DNA of 64,000 nt from Serinus canaria. Lineage: Eukaryota > Chordata > Aves > Passeriformes > Fringillidae. Shown piece after piece: positions 47,471 through 60,800 of this stretch. Position numbers and translations under genes: made by a program. The DNA is taken from positions 5,906,601-5,970,600 of the forward strand of contig NC_066326.1 in the NCBI RefSeq assembly GCF_022539315.1, read 5' to 3'. The number at the start of each line of letters is the position of its first letter. Position 1 is the stretch's first letter. Below the pieces are notes generated by a model. That model saw only the letters and a program-made list of their open reading frames with translations. It had not been told where the DNA came from and did no database searches.

Positions 47471-50139
47471 CTGTAGAGCTTTTGGGAATTCACAGTAAGC
47501 AGGGTGAGGTGGGAAAGGAAAGGAAAAGGAAATATTTCACCAGGTTGTGTTTCATGTAGCTGGAGTCTGTGGAGACACTGGGATGCTCTCCTTGCCCAGT
47601 GCAGGTGGTGCTTGGAGGGCTTTGCCAGTGAAGGTGCCTCACTTGGAGCAAAGCAAGTCCTGGCAGAAGCTCTTTGTTGGCTGACTGACCATGCTTGGAC
47701 AGTGTGGAGGTGTCATTCAAAATTATCCACTTCATCAGTGTTATTGGTGAAAATTATCAGGATGGAGCTGATCCAGGGAGAGGGGCTGACCTTCCATCTC
47801 ACCTGTGTGGCTGCTGAGGAAGGAGTGGCCCTGAGCATCCTGACTGTGCCAGCACCTCTCTGGCTGCAGGGTGGGAGAGGGCTCAGCACAGCTCTGAGAG
47901 CTTGGGCTCATCCTTGAGCTGCTCCACGTGTGAGATGGGGAAAGGGGATGGTGTGAGCCCACAAGGCACAGAGCAGGCACCTCTGGGATGAGAGTGCAGA
48001 GTGGTTCAGGGGAAGCATGCTGTGCAGTACAAGGTGAGAGAGGCTGAAGCACTGCCAGCCCTGTAAGCTCTCACTCCCCCCATCTCTTAAGGCTTTTATC
48101 TGTCTGTGTATCTCCTGTTCTGGCACCAAGAAATTTGGAAACTTCAGGAAGAATGTCCACCCTTAGCCTTTGATGTAGCAGTGTGGCTGACTCAGGGTCA
48201 CTAAAGCCTTTGTTAGGGAGTGAGGAATTTTTGCTTTTTGTTAAAGAGCCAGGAGCTGTCTGTTTTCATCACTGAGTTTGCAATCCTAGCAGTTGGAATA
48301 AAGCAAAATTCAAAGCTTTGGAGAAGTAGCTGGGGGTGTGTGGAATGAGTAATGATCCAATATGAGGCCTCAGCAGGGTGAAAAATGTAAAACTAGCATC
48401 TCTTCTGCTGTTGGGTTTTTTTTAAGATAAATTCACTAGCAATGAGAAGTATTTTAAATGTTGCTGCTGTTGCTGATAGAAACAGGCCATTAAATTGCTA
48501 CAGTCAACATTCCTTTGGGTCCTGGTCATAAGCCAAGCTGCCAACTATTTGTAAATTTACTGACAGTTAGTAAGCAGAATACAATATTTAAACTGTCAGA
48601 AAACTAATATTCACTCCTTTCAGGGAAACACAGCTCTGTTTCTCTTGGGCTCTGGCTTTTTGTAGTCTTTGGTTTGCTTTTATTTTCTGCTTCTCTGAAC
48701 TCCAGCACTGACCCAGGAAAAAGCAGTGAGGAGATGAAGAAGAGGCTGCCTGCCTCCCCCTTCCCTGTGCACCCTGTTCTTATCATCCTTCACAATATCC
48801 CAGTCCTTTTTGGCAGAGATGTTACAGATTGCAGCCAAATTCCTGGGCTCCCAGGGCCAGAGTTCTCAGTCTTGCCATGGCTTGCAATAGATGCTGTTCC
48901 ATCCCAGCAAGCTGTAAATATGAAGACAGACATTCACAAGTGCTAACTATAAATGCCTGGTGGCTTCCTGGGGTGTGCACTCAGAGATAGTGCAAAGCAG
49001 CTTGGGAGAGTCTAGAAAATACTTTGAACTTATTTATCATACTACTAAAATGTTGTGGGAAAAATGGCAGAATCATTTGTTTGCTGCTTGCTGTTGAAAT
49101 GCAGGCCTGGGATGAATTACCCATGCAAAGAGAGCTCTGTTGTGAGCCAGCATTGCTGGGAGAAATCTGCTTTTCTTTACTGTACAGCAGCATTATGGCT
49201 TTGCCCTGTTGTGGACCTTTGTCTGAAATATCTTTTTGTGTAACTACCTATGTGGACATTGATAAAATATGAATCCAGGTGGATTTTCCCCAGCCCCTGC
49301 TGAGCAGTAACTCTCCTGTCCCATCAGAAGGATGAGGAGCTGAGCTGTCTGCAGGGGTGGACCTCTCTCAGCATGGCAACCCTCCCCGTGCTGTGCCTTG
49401 CTGAGGGACAGTGTTATTTGCTTCTGAGAAGTGAAAATTTCACTGGGCACTCTAGGCTGTGGCCTTGATAAAACCAGGAGGATGAGTTTGAATGGATTGC
49501 TGTGGTAATTAGATTACAGGCAGCAGCAAAATAAGATATTTACTTCTTTTTTTTTGATGCTTAATTTAGAGAAGTCTTTTTTTCAGACCTCAGGAAAGCC
49601 CCTGTTCCATGTCAGGATTATGCCAGGCTTGAAAATTTTGGACCAAGAGGGGAAAGAGCACAACAGCTGCTCCTTGCAGAGCAGTGGGTGATCCCTGCTG
49701 GGGGTTCACCAGCACTGCCAGACACCTGGGCTTGGGCTCTTGTTTTCAGCTGGGTGCTGCAGAGCTGGATCCTTTCCCCTTGCATGCCAGAGGAGCAAGC
49801 ATGCCTCTACCCTGCTGGTTTTGTCAATTTTTTTTTCCCTGAAAATAAGGAGCTTTCCTGCTCAAAAGCAGCATTCTGCCCCGAGCAGTCCTGGCTTGGG
49901 TGGATCATTGTGCTCACAGAAGAAATGTGTTGTAACTCGCTTGCATTCCCCACTGTCTGTGCTCCTGGGGCACAAAGGGTGTGGGAAAGCTGTGCTCTGA
50001 ATTTCCACCATCACCTCTGAAGTTTGGCCCAGCCACAAGGTGTAAGAAATTGGTAGGTGTTGTGTGATCTGCAGTATCCTCCAGCTACAGCTGACATTAC
50101 CTGGGCATGGAGAGGCCACTTGTGTGTGCTGCTGCTGCT
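47471..50139. other. Unique non-coding stretch, no gene seen
   Basis: A GGAAA/GGAAAA purine tract lies near 47512-47532. The open frames (up to 137 codons at 47504-47917 plus) have chance-like composition. No transposon was recognised. Confidence 0.5.
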
Positions 50140-50890
50140 GCTCAAGTGCAAATAAATATAATATTTATCACCCTGTGCTGTCAGCGTGCTAGAAATTAAG
50201 CCCAGAGCCAGCTATAGCAATAAGTGTTTTACCAATCATTATAGCATTTGTCAACATTATGGGCTGCAGCCTGGCAGTAAAAAATGCATGGTGCTCCTGC
50301 TAGAGCAAATGGCTTTTCCAAGGAGAGGTGTATTTAATGAAGAATGAACAGCACAAGCTGTAAAAGGAACAAGATCAGTGATTTTTACAAAATGCTTGTA
50401 AATGGCACAAAGCGAGGTGGCACAGGCTGTGGAGTGATGTCCCCAAGGGTGCCCTGAAGTGAGCTGTGTTGGGCACCTCCACTCTTTGGAAAATGCATTG
50501 AAATTAACAAAAAGATGCTTTAAATTGAGGAAAAGAAGGCAAGCAACTTGTTGCTGGCACTGCTTGCAGGGCTGGGAGTCAGGAGCCAGCCTGCTTTGTG
50601 TTGGCAGCCCCTGGGGGAGCCTCCTCACTGGGAGAGATGCTGAGGCAGAATTTCACCTCCCACCTGCACTGAGGCAGGGATAATGGGGTGGGCTCCTCAC
50701 AGGGAGGGCATGGGTGCTCAGAAATGGCTTTAGAAAGGAGGTGGGAGCTGCCAAGGCTGTTCTTCCCTCCCTCTGGCTGGAACTGCACAGCTTGACTTTT
50801 GGTTTCTGCTCCTTTTATTTCAAAAGGGCAGTTTTGATGTGTGTTCAGCTTGCCAGATGGTGGTGTACAAAAAAAAAGGCCTGAAAGCAT

Positions 50891-50920
50891 GAGGGAGGGA
50901 GGAGGAGGAGGAGGGAGAAG
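50891..50920. repeat. Purine tract with (GGA)n
   Basis: A 30-bp all-purine run consists of GGAG/GGA units. It resembles the tract at 32.17 kb but stands alone, with no minisatellite beside it. Confidence 0.85.
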
Positions 50921-51239
50921 CATGTCCCTGCCTGGGACCTGGGGAAACCTGACTTGTGTAATTGCTATCAGCTGCTGGAGAACCACAGGGTGTAGACTAT
51001 AGAAATTAGGATTGTGGTATTCATTAACAGAACATCTCCATCCTACTGCAGGTGGTGAGGCTTTGATATATGGGGTTTATACCAACTTTTTTTTTCTTTT
51101 TATGAGCCCTGTGCATGAACTGTCATGTGAGAAGTGACTGTCATTTAGTTCCAGGACTGCTGTGCTCTGTGTGTGTGAGGGGGTTTGTCTTCCCTTGTGC
51201 AAAAATCCTTCTTTTCCACAAAGGAACATGTTTCCCCCC

Positions 51240-51257
51240 TTTTTTTTTTTTTTTTTT
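51240..51257. repeat. Poly-T run (T18)
   Basis: A C6 run followed by T18 makes a polypyrimidine tract. No gene-derived sequence lies on the side where a retrocopy body would be. Confidence 0.9.
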
Positions 51258-51879
51258 CCCTAATAGTATGTGGCAGGTAAAGGTGATATAAAAGCAATGG
51301 CATCATTTGAGATCCAGGAGGTATTTTCATCTACTGGGAGGGAAGGAAGGACAAGATGTGGTGAATCTTTTCTGGCTCCATATCCACATTGCTGAGGAGC
51401 ACTGGAGTGGGACATCCAGGGCTGCTGTACCACAGTGGTACTGGAACCATTCATAAAAAGCTGCATTATCAAAATACCAGGAGAGAGGAGAAATGAAGCC
51501 CTGAGTCCATTTGTTGGAAGAACAGTATGATTAAAGATTCAACTGAAGTAACAAAGCTGTTGGATTTAGAATTAATTTCATGTAATGTTTGTTTGCTAAA
51601 GAAAAGTCGATGTGTTATCTCCTTAACAAATAGCTCATGCTGGAAAAGTGAAGCATGACACCTTCTACAAATCAGACTGTTTGACTTTTATGAATGACAG
51701 TGTCCCCTACCACTGTGTCAGCAAGATTCAGGGATGGTTTTTCAAATGGTTCAAAAGCATCTATTTTTCACTCTGTTTTCCCTATGGTGAATATTCCACT
51801 TGTACCCAAAAAATTACTGAAATAGACTTTCTCTCTCTTCCCTGCTTAGAAGTAAATACAATAAACAGTGATAGATATG

Positions 51880-51952
51880 TTATGTACACTATTGTCTATA
51901 GTGTGTGTATATATCTAGTATGTCTATCTATAAGTGCTATATATCTATATTT
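51880..51952. repeat. Degenerate TA/TG/TCTA simple repeat
   Basis: An AT-rich tract mixes GTGTGTATATATCTA with TCTATCTA words. It is too interrupted to assign one unit, and is an old microsatellite. Confidence 0.7.
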
Positions 51953-53148
51953 ACATTTCAAATAAAGTAGCTCTAGTACACACCTAATAGAAAGATTGTT
52001 CCTATGCAGGTACCAGACATGGTGGTTACTTTGTTAATTCATGGCTATCAGCTACAAGTCAAAATTCAGCTGGAGTAACCTTGAGACCTTAATGCAAAGG
52101 TGTCCAGAGGTACAATTACACCATCTGTGTCAGAAATGGCTCTTTTCCTCCTCTTCTGTACCCCATCCCTCCTACAGTGAGGTACTTAAGGTCTTAAGGC
52201 TTAATAACAATTCTGGTTCACATCTGTCTTTCAGAAATGTAGTTCTAAAAATATTTATTATTCCCTCTAGGAAAGAACTTTCAGGTCAAGGTTCAGAAGA
52301 TCCCCTCTTACTGCTCCATGAATAAGTTTAATTTATAAAATCTTCCTTAGTTAAGGTGGTTTATCAGCTCTAGGTCAGGGGGACTGTTGGACCATCAAGC
52401 CAGTGGATCCCACTCAGCAGTTCCTGCATTCAGCTGCAGCACTGACCCCAGGGTCTGAGCAGAGCACTGGGAATGTGGCTGTCCTTCTCACCCAGCTTGT
52501 TCTTTATTTTAAGAGGATTTTTTTTTCCATTTTGAGACCTGGCTGCAAAGCTTGTGTTTCCTGAGTCTGCTCTGGAGGATCACAGGAGCGCTTCGTTAGC
52601 AGAGCATCGCTGCTCTCCTGTGAAACAGCAGCATCAGGAGGGGGGCACAGCCTGGGCTGCCACCCTGCATTGATCAGCCTCTCTGGGTGACCTTGTAGGA
52701 TGTGCACACAGGGAGTGTAAGAACAGGTTTCACTGTTGCACTGTTACAAAAGCAGTGTCAGGAAGGGGAATTTCCATCTGACATGGATTACACATCCCAG
52801 CGCCTCAGCTCGGCTCACTGATTCACCCCCTATGGAAAATGGGAACTGTGATACCTGTCAGAAATTTGAGCTTCAGCCTGGCAGGGAATCTCATGAAGTG
52901 GCAGGCACAAGACTCCATCACCATCATCATCACCTTGGGGAAGGGAGGGAAAGGCAGTGCAAGGCAATATTTACTTCTCAACAGTGATGAGGTCAGGTTT
53001 CCAAAGCATCAGTGCTGTGTGTGGTGATGCCTTTTAACTGTGGAGTTGAAAGGATGATGCAACTTCTGAGTGTTGTGCCAAAAACCGCAAAGTGTGTCAA
53101 GAGATGACCGCTGGCAGTGTCTAAAGGGAAGAAGGTTGATATTCTTAA

Positions 53149-53163
53149 TTTTTTTTTTTTTTT
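53149..53163. repeat. Poly-T run (T15)
   Basis: A pure T15 run lies in AT-leaning unique sequence. A second, purer A-run (about A13) follows TTAAATA near 53980. Neither has retrocopy hallmarks. Confidence 0.88.
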
Positions 53164-54149
53164 AATCAGGCTGAGGAGCTGGTCTGGGAAGGGTTGCAGC
53201 ATGATAGGATTGAGTTCTGAGCAGCTCCTGGCAAACCCAAGTGAATGAGCTTCAGTTCAGTTAGAGCAGGGGAAGAGATTATCCATATCCTTTATACAGA
53301 GGTGCTCCAAATTTATGAAGGAAAGCACTGATATATTTATTTTTTCCCCCTGTGGCCAACTGTGCTGCCTTAAGTACTTTTGCAATCCCCTTTAATTAAA
53401 GGGTGTCTGTCAGCCTTTCTCAAGTTTTCTGTTATCATAAGCAGCACAGTAATGGGTACCTGGAGAGAACACCAAATACCTTTTGGTGCTAAATGAGCTT
53501 TGCAATCTGCAATTTAGCAGAAACATTTTAATACCACCCAGGTGTTGCAGTGACAGTACATTCCAACTATTCTAGAGGCTCTGCCCATCTTGTTTTCACC
53601 ATGTCCTGTTCCTTGTCTACCCTCATCCCATTTCAGATACTAAGATTGGAGCTACTGCGAAGTCAGTTTCAAAATCTCTGGATTTGAATACTTTTTAAAA
53701 ATGGTGACCACACAGAAAGATATAAAAGATCTGCCTGCAGGAAACTTGGTAATTCTTTACTATGTGCATATAAAAATAAATTAACTTTTTGTAGTTTAAG
53801 AGTCTGAAGGATTTGGGAGTTTTTTAAAAGCATTGCTTTGAAGCAAGAGTTGATGACCATGGCATCACTGAGGAGAAAGTGTTTCATGTTTCTCAAGTGT
53901 GTGCGTGTGGTTTTGTACGTGCCTGGCTGCCTGCCTGGTGTTACAAACTAAAACAGTGCTGCTTCATGGTGTTAAATAAAAAAAAAAAAGTCCTAGAGGT
54001 CTTGTCACTGAGCTCTTTGTTTGCATAGGGAAACATCTGTCTGAGATTTAATGTGCTGTTCGTAACACTGCTGTTAGAGAGCTGTAAATCCTTCCCACTT
54101 CTTCTCCAGGGATTTGATCATTGTGTTTTTCCTCTCCTCCTAATCAAAG

Positions 54150-54420
54150 TGCTGTAGTTGAGTGTTGTAATTAGTATGTATTAATTTATTGATTGTCGCT
54201 GGTTGTAGTAATATGTGATAATAACATGACAGAATTTTATTAGTTCTATAATAAGATGTTTAAATATTGTCACTTTAAATAGCATTAAATAGAGCTTTCA
54301 TATGTTGTTTATTATCAATTCGTTATGATTGACTAATTGCACTTGTTTGCATTGACACTATTCATTCCTGCAAACACAAGCTGTTTAAAGATTTAATTCT
54401 CATTTTACCTTGTTCTCAGG
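54150..54420. promoter_or_regulatory. Candidate deeply conserved enhancer (homeodomain-core rich)
   Basis: About 270 bp are packed with TAAT/ATTA cores: GTAATTAG (54167-54174), GTATTAATTTATTGATTG, GTAATATGTGATAATAAC, TTTTATTAG, AGCATTAAAT and GACTAATTGC. CpGs remain in GATTGTCGCTGG and CAATTCGTTATG. It is not a simple repeat, has no long frame and matches no transposon I know. This is the strongest enhancer-like texture in the window, but the call rests on appearance. Confidence 0.32.
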
Positions 54421-55067
54421 CAATTGGAGGAGGAGAGGGGGAAGGGATCTTGGGCAGAGTTGTATGCACTAGGTGTGTGACATAGGAAAATAAATTGTGT
54501 TTTCTGCTACTTACTCAGTTGGTTTGGACACAAAATGAAGCATGAATTTTCTCCTCCCAAACTGACAGCATGCTTTTAAAAACCTGAAGCTGTCATCTCA
54601 CTTTGTTTGTTACCTCACCAGCACCTCCAGTTTGGCAATTTTCACGGATTGCAGTTCAATTTAAATTCCTGGTCAAAGTGTTAGATAAAACCAGTGCTTC
54701 ACATCAGTAACTATTACCTGGAACAGGAATGTGGGTGTTTTTGCAGGATGGATTGGCATGTTGGGTGTTACCTCCTTTAGCACTCTTGTCTGATCCTATA
54801 GCAGCTTGTTTCAATGAAGTGCTGTGAAATTCCCCTCCCTTGAGGCCCCTGTCAGCCCCAGAAGGGGGTTTGTGCAGGGAGTGGGTCACCAGAGCCTTTA
54901 TGGGCTCTTGGAGACTTCACAGGGAAAGCACTGTCCATTTGGGCAGGGAAGGGAGTTTGGGTGCCTGCTGTTCACCTCTGGGGTATCTCAGCCCCTCTCA
55001 TCTTGGCTCCCTGTGGCTTTTCTGGAAGATTAAACAAGATTTTTATCTGTTGGCAAAGCTGAGGGTG

Positions 55068-55778
55068 TCAGAAGCCACTTGCTATTTCTTGTGACAGTAG
55101 CTTGGGAAACTTTTGGGCAGTAGCCAAGATAGCAGATCTGCTCCCATGGGTGAAGTGGTCCAAGGCCACTGGTGACAGGACATGCAGAGGTGCTGCAGAG
55201 CTCTGCTGCAGTGCATGGCTGGGACTGTGTGTGCACTTCTGCAGGCTGCTAGGCTGAAACACCTTGCAGAACTCAACCTGAGACAAGGAGGCAGTAGGAA
55301 AGGAAGAAAGGTCAGGAGGCACCACTAATTCTTTGCTTCTTGTTGGCCCCTGCACGTCCCAAAATGTTTGTACTGAAAGGCAGGGTGAGCTTGTGTGGGG
55401 GAACAGCTCCAGGTGTAAAGAAGGAAGAGTTGGTGATCTGCTCTGGGAGCCTTCAGGGAAGAAGGGGAGAAGATAAAGGGAATGTTTTCTACTGTGACCT
55501 GAGTATTTGTCAAGTGTAAAACCTTCACAGCTCCAAGCTGAGTGTTTTGGCTCGATCTTCAAGGTGCTCTCCAAACGTGTTTGTGTCTCTCCCCAGAGGC
55601 ATCTGTGCCCAAAGTGCTGCCAGTCCTTAAACAGAGCACTTGCCATGGGCTGCTGTATAATAAAGCAGACTGGGAGGTACAAGCAGTGAATTTTCCTTCT
55701 GAATAAGCACATTTTCCCTGCCTCTTCTAGGAGCACACTTAATGCTACTATAAAATGCGTAAACCTAATAAATGTCAC
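55068..55778 (-). other. Longest open frame in the window (236 codons), probably not coding
   Basis: The minus frame is 711 nt long, rich in Ser, Pro, Leu, Phe and Cys, with no recognisable domain, signal peptide or repeat. Other minus and plus frames overlap it. A frame of this size is expected by chance somewhere in 128 kb of six-frame vertebrate sequence. A single-exon gene or old retrogene cannot be excluded from sequence alone. Confidence 0.12.
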
Positions 55779-57125
55779 CTCTGTGGATGGATTTGGTGTT
55801 TGGTGTTTTTTTCCCAGATTGTGTGCTGGCCCCTCCTGAGCTCTTGTTCCATAAATCAGGGAGTAATGGGTTGTGTTGCTGTCAGGGGTATCATCTTGCA
55901 GTTTGGCAGTGGCTGTGGTCTAACAAATGGTCCCAGAGTGGCAAAGCCCATTTGAAGAGAGCAGAAGGTAGGCTTGTACAGAAGTTTTGCCAGCAACATC
56001 CATCAGCAATTTCATCTCTCTCTTATGTCTTTATTATTTTTTCTGGTGTTATGTTTGCTTTGTGTTTTCAGGAGACAGATTGCTCTGATTTCTAGGGAGA
56101 AATAAAAACCACCAAAGTTTGGTCGGAAAGCTTTCGCAAATCACTGGGAACTCTGAAGTGTGTTGGTCAGCCCTCTGGGCTGTGTCTAATTGCTCTGTCT
56201 CCCTGCTACCATGAGAAATTTACAGTGATTACTCTGTTCTTTAAAATAATGAAACTTTTGCCAGACTGTTTTGCCTGTAGATAGCCAAATGTCTCCTGTT
56301 TACAGCTGCAGTGCTACGGCTGCTCTTTGCTCAGACAGGGAGGGATGATTTAACTGCAGATGCAAAGTGTGGTGGCACTGGGGGAGTTCAAGGCCAAGGC
56401 TTCCTACTTTTTTGCGTGTTTTCCTTCTCTATATACAGACTTTAGTTTCTTTAGAGCAGCAACAATAGCAAAGACTATTTGGTATAAGAAGGGAAGTGAA
56501 ATGAGTTTTGAAGCTTGAGTGGCATTGAGGAAAGGCAGCGATAAGGAAGGGAAACTTAAATGAACTGTAACATCACACATTTGGAAATATGATAAGGACT
56601 ACAGTTTATCAGAGACTACCTTTCCCTGGAATTAAGCAAGCAATCCAACATAAAAGCAATTATTTCTGTACCCAGGAGTTTGACCATCTCATTTTTCATT
56701 TTCATGGGATCTTCCAAGTAATCATGCCTAATGACATATCTGCAAAGCCAGGGCAGTGCATTGCTGCAAAACTCTGAATCCAAACTTTAATTATAAGAAG
56801 AATACTTCCTTCCTTTGGAGGGACTATTTTTCTTCCTTCAGGAAATGAAAAGGAAATTATTTCACTTTTGTGTACAGGAATGCAAATGTCAATTTTCTGA
56901 TGTAATGGGAAAGATTTCAGGTGGGATTTAGTGTTTCTGGCTCAAGGCTCTGGTGTGAAAAATGGTGCCTGCCTCTTAGACCTCTCTTGGCCATGAATCT
57001 GAAGTTCTTCATTGTATGGAACGTGTCTTACTCATAAGGAGATGGTTTATGCTGGGGGGGAGGAATTAAACTTTTAGTCATGCTTCACCCTGTCTTATTT
57101 ATCAATTGCAACATGAAGCACAAAG

Positions 57126-57149
57126 TTAAGTTAAAACTTAAGTTAAAAC
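57126..57149. repeat. Two perfect tandem copies of a 12-bp unit
   Basis: TTAAGTTAAAAC occurs twice head to tail with no mismatch. It directly abuts the inverted repeat that follows, sharing its last base. Confidence 0.85.
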
Positions 57150-57177
57150 AAAGAGCTTGAGTATAACAAGCTCTTTG
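57149..57177. repeat. Perfect 11-bp inverted repeat, 7-nt loop
   Basis: CAAAGAGCTTG (57149-57159), loop AGTATAA, and CAAGCTCTTTG (57167-57177) form an exact hairpin. It is the longest perfect stem I found. No T-run follows, and it is too short for a microRNA precursor. It may be a binding site, or a template-switch product together with the adjacent 12-bp duplication. Confidence 0.7.
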
Positions 57178-57859
57178 CTGGGAATCCAAACATGAGCCAG
57201 TGCCTGGGATTTTCTATCTGTGTTTATGAAGGGTCAGTATTTAAGATTTAAAGATTTAGTATATGTATTTCAGATATCACTATTGCCAACATCTGGGTGA
57301 CACCAGTGTGTCTGTGTGTGAAATGACAGTGTGTGTATGCAGGGTAAGGCTTGCCCATGAATTTAGCCTAGGCTCTAGTGACCTGTTAGTAGATGCTGTT
57401 TTATTACCAAATTTATTAATTTTTTCTGAGGATTAAATGGCATTTGGAGCATGTCAATTTAGCCAACTGATGCTTTTGTTAATTATGTGCTTTACTGAAG
57501 CAGCATGGTCTGAAAGGGGGACAGAACTGGCACACTTAGTTATGTGTAGCAAACATGGGGGCATTGACTATGTGAAATACATGTAAAACTGAAGAAAAAA
57601 AATCCCAACTCCTTTTTCTCTACATGTAACATCTGTAAATTCAGGGTTACTGCAATAAGCAAGAGATTAAAGGCAGTAGGAGCTTGGAAGGGATTTGGTT
57701 TGTGTTTGCAGTTGGCTCGTGTCTTGACTCCCTCCACTGGGGAGTGGAGCATGGAGCCAGCTGGACAGGAGCTAAAGCCAGCTCTGGGCTGGGATGTGTG
57801 CTTTGAAACTCTAGACCAAGGATGGGAGGGTTTACTCAATGAGAGGGTGTGCAGGATGG

Positions 57860-60800
57860 GAAAGCCCTGAGACACAGCTTGGGATGTGTGGCAAAAACAG
57901 AGCTTCCCCTGTGGGGGAAAAATGCACTTCCAGCCCTGCTCCTGCCCAGGGGCCCATCAAGGAATCCTGGAGACCTGTTTGGGTGCTGTGGATCCTGAGT
58001 TTTGCAGAAGGATGTGGAGTCCCAGCCAAGTTTCTGAAAGTCAGAAAGATCTTTCACGTGCTGGTAGCTGACAATCAACCGTATTGCTAGTATAAAATTT
58101 AATTGCCAGCATATGGGCCATTTGTCTGACCACAAAAGCTTTTATTCACGTGCTTTAAATTTTTAAAGGCTTGTTATCAGCAGAAATATCAGACAGCATG
58201 AAGGGGTTTCTTCTTTTGCAGCCACTGAGCTAAGTGGCACAGTGACAGAGTGGCAGGAGTGTGCCACCACCCCTTTGGCTGTGAGCTGGAGTGTTGGGGT
58301 GGGGAGCTGGTGGGCTCCCCTGGGTGAGTAATCAGTGAGGGACTATTAGCCATGTTTGTCTGTGAGGAGAGCAGGAGCTGGGCACAGGGGAGCTGCAATC
58401 CTTGGTCCAAGAACCCTGGTGGTGTGAGGCTGCTGCTGGGGTCATGCAGTGCACTCAGGTATTCAGATCACTTATTTAGAGTGGCATTTTACAGGTAGTG
58501 AATTATTGTCTGTTAGACAAAATGTCATTTTGTTGTCTCTTAACCAGCTTCATTTGTGTATAGAAGTGCCACCATGGAGTGGTACCTTCTGGTCTCATCT
58601 ATTCCTAGTGTTCTCCTGTTGTTTGTGCAAGTCTTCTGGAGGAGAGGCTTCTGAATATTTTGTAAGACTATGGAAATGTGACTGTGAAAGCACTTGAAAG
58701 CACTTATGACTTCTCTCCAAATGATTAGATTCCAAATTAACAATGTCCTTAACAGCAAAAACATGTACTGTCCTGAATTATGAACAAGGTGAAACGCATC
58801 ACGCCATCAGCATTAGGTAACTAAAGACAAACTGTTCTTTTATACAAAGCACTTGAAGTTCATAACTTTGTCAATCCAAACCATTAAATTTTCAAATCTG
58901 CTGTTTGTTTAAAAGCTGTCTGGACTGCAAAAGAAATATCATCTGCTGGAGCTGCTGAGGTGTTGCCTCTGATGAAGGTTATAGACAGATCTTGGTGCTT
59001 CATTATCTGCCATGTGGAAGATTGCTCTTTTGCATGTGTAAAATACAAAACTGCCAGAGACCTGGGGGTCATTTCTTCAGACCCCTGCATGCCAGGAGGG
59101 ATCATGCCTTATATAATGCTTTCAGAGAATTTAATGACATAATTCTCTTTTTCTTGCCTCAGATGTTCCAAATCCCACTGGCCTGGTGGTCAAAAGCGTT
59201 CACAGGGACCCTTCTCCTGTGCCCCTGTGGGCAGGTGGGCACAGCAGTGTCCAAAGCACCTGATGGTTCACAGAGGGTGGCACTGGAGTGAGTGCTCAGG
59301 GAAATGCCAGAGATTGCCTCATGCTTTGCATCTTCTCCTTTTATAAAGATGGTTTTCCAGCTGATGTGTTTTTATCTATACCCAGCCCAAACCTTCCCTG
59401 CCCTGCCTTGGAGAGGGTTGGTGTGGGATGCAGAGAGGCTTTGCTGCCAGAGCTCTTGGGGCAGATGAGTGCTCCTGCATTTCTTGGGACTGTCTGCTAG
59501 TCTGGCCTCAGCCCTGATTTGTCTTGGCATGGCATTACCTATTTAGCACTGTACAAAAATAGAACATATCCTCCTGTTCTCTACAGGCTGTCACTTTTTA
59601 ATTGCTGTAGAGGCAGCACTTCAAAGAGTTTCTGTAAATTTTCCCCCCCCTTAAATACAAAACTTTTCTCACTTGAAATATCATTAGTGGATCAAAGAAG
59701 CCTTTATCATTTCCTTGGGATAACTGCTAAAAGCTGGTGGTTACATTGTTGCAGTGACCAGTTTCTCAGATTATTGTGTAATTAATCATCTTATTGAAGG
59801 AGAGAAAACTGAAATGGAAGTTAAATCGTAACTAATTTCTTTGCATCATCCATCAAAATCCATCAAGGCCTTTTCAGAGCTTATTCCAGGTTATGAGTCT
59901 GTCTCTCCCCAGCAGTCTCAGCTGTTCTCCATAGGTTGGTGCCTGAGACAGGGCATTGGTCCCTATGTTAAATGTCACCATAAAGTATTATAAAACATCT
60001 TCTGAAAGGATTTTGAGAATTGAAGTCTTTTGTTACCAGAGAGGATCAACTTTGCTTCAACCTGCCTGAGCAGATATTTATTTAATATGCCCACTAAAAG
60101 ACCTCCTGACAGAGACATCCTCCCAGCTCTGTCAGGTCACTTATTTCCTTGCTTATCAGAGATGAGAAGCAACAGCCAGAATCTGGAACTTGGGGAAATT
60201 TGGTCTTGCTATACTTAAAATTTCTCTCTGCATGCTGCAGGCTTCTCCCTTAATTATCTTGGGTGTGTTTCCTTGTGATTCTGGTTGCTAATTAACACAG
60301 TAAAGATTATTCCTGTGAGTACGTTCAGGGCTGGTTTTTTTTTTTTTTAAGTTTTATCTGCTGATATCTGTGCACAGACTGCCTGAAAGATTGAATCATT
60401 TAATTAAAAAAAGAACAAACAAGAGGATTAATGTAATCTATGGGATGGGGACAGGAGCCTGGAAAGGGTCAGGCAAGAGCTGCACAGGGCCCACTCCAGT
60501 GCCTGGTGAAAAGCACACATGGTTCACTGCCTGCAGAAATTGGCAAATAGAAATCCTTTAATACTTCTGGCAAATAGTGAATGGCAAAATCTTGGTGTCA
60601 AATATGAGAGTTCTCATTTACTTTTAAATAGTTGAGGTTTCCTTGTGTGTGTCACACATAGGATAAAACAGTGCTCTGTTATTGCAAATATTACTTGTAG
60701 TGAAAGTAAATATCATTGTCACCAGTGTTAATCTGCTGCACTCAGGAGTCTGTTGCCAAATATTGATTTCTGGTAAATGACCTTTATCAGAGTCACAAGA

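Noticed and set aside
53970..53992. AATAAA plus A-run as the tail of a processed pseudogene
   Set aside because: The AATAAA merges into the A-run, no gene-like body precedes it, and no target-site duplication is seen.
55068..55778. 236-codon minus frame as a gene
   Set aside because: Ser/Pro/Leu/Cys-rich composition, no domain, no splice or promoter support. The length is within chance expectation for the window.
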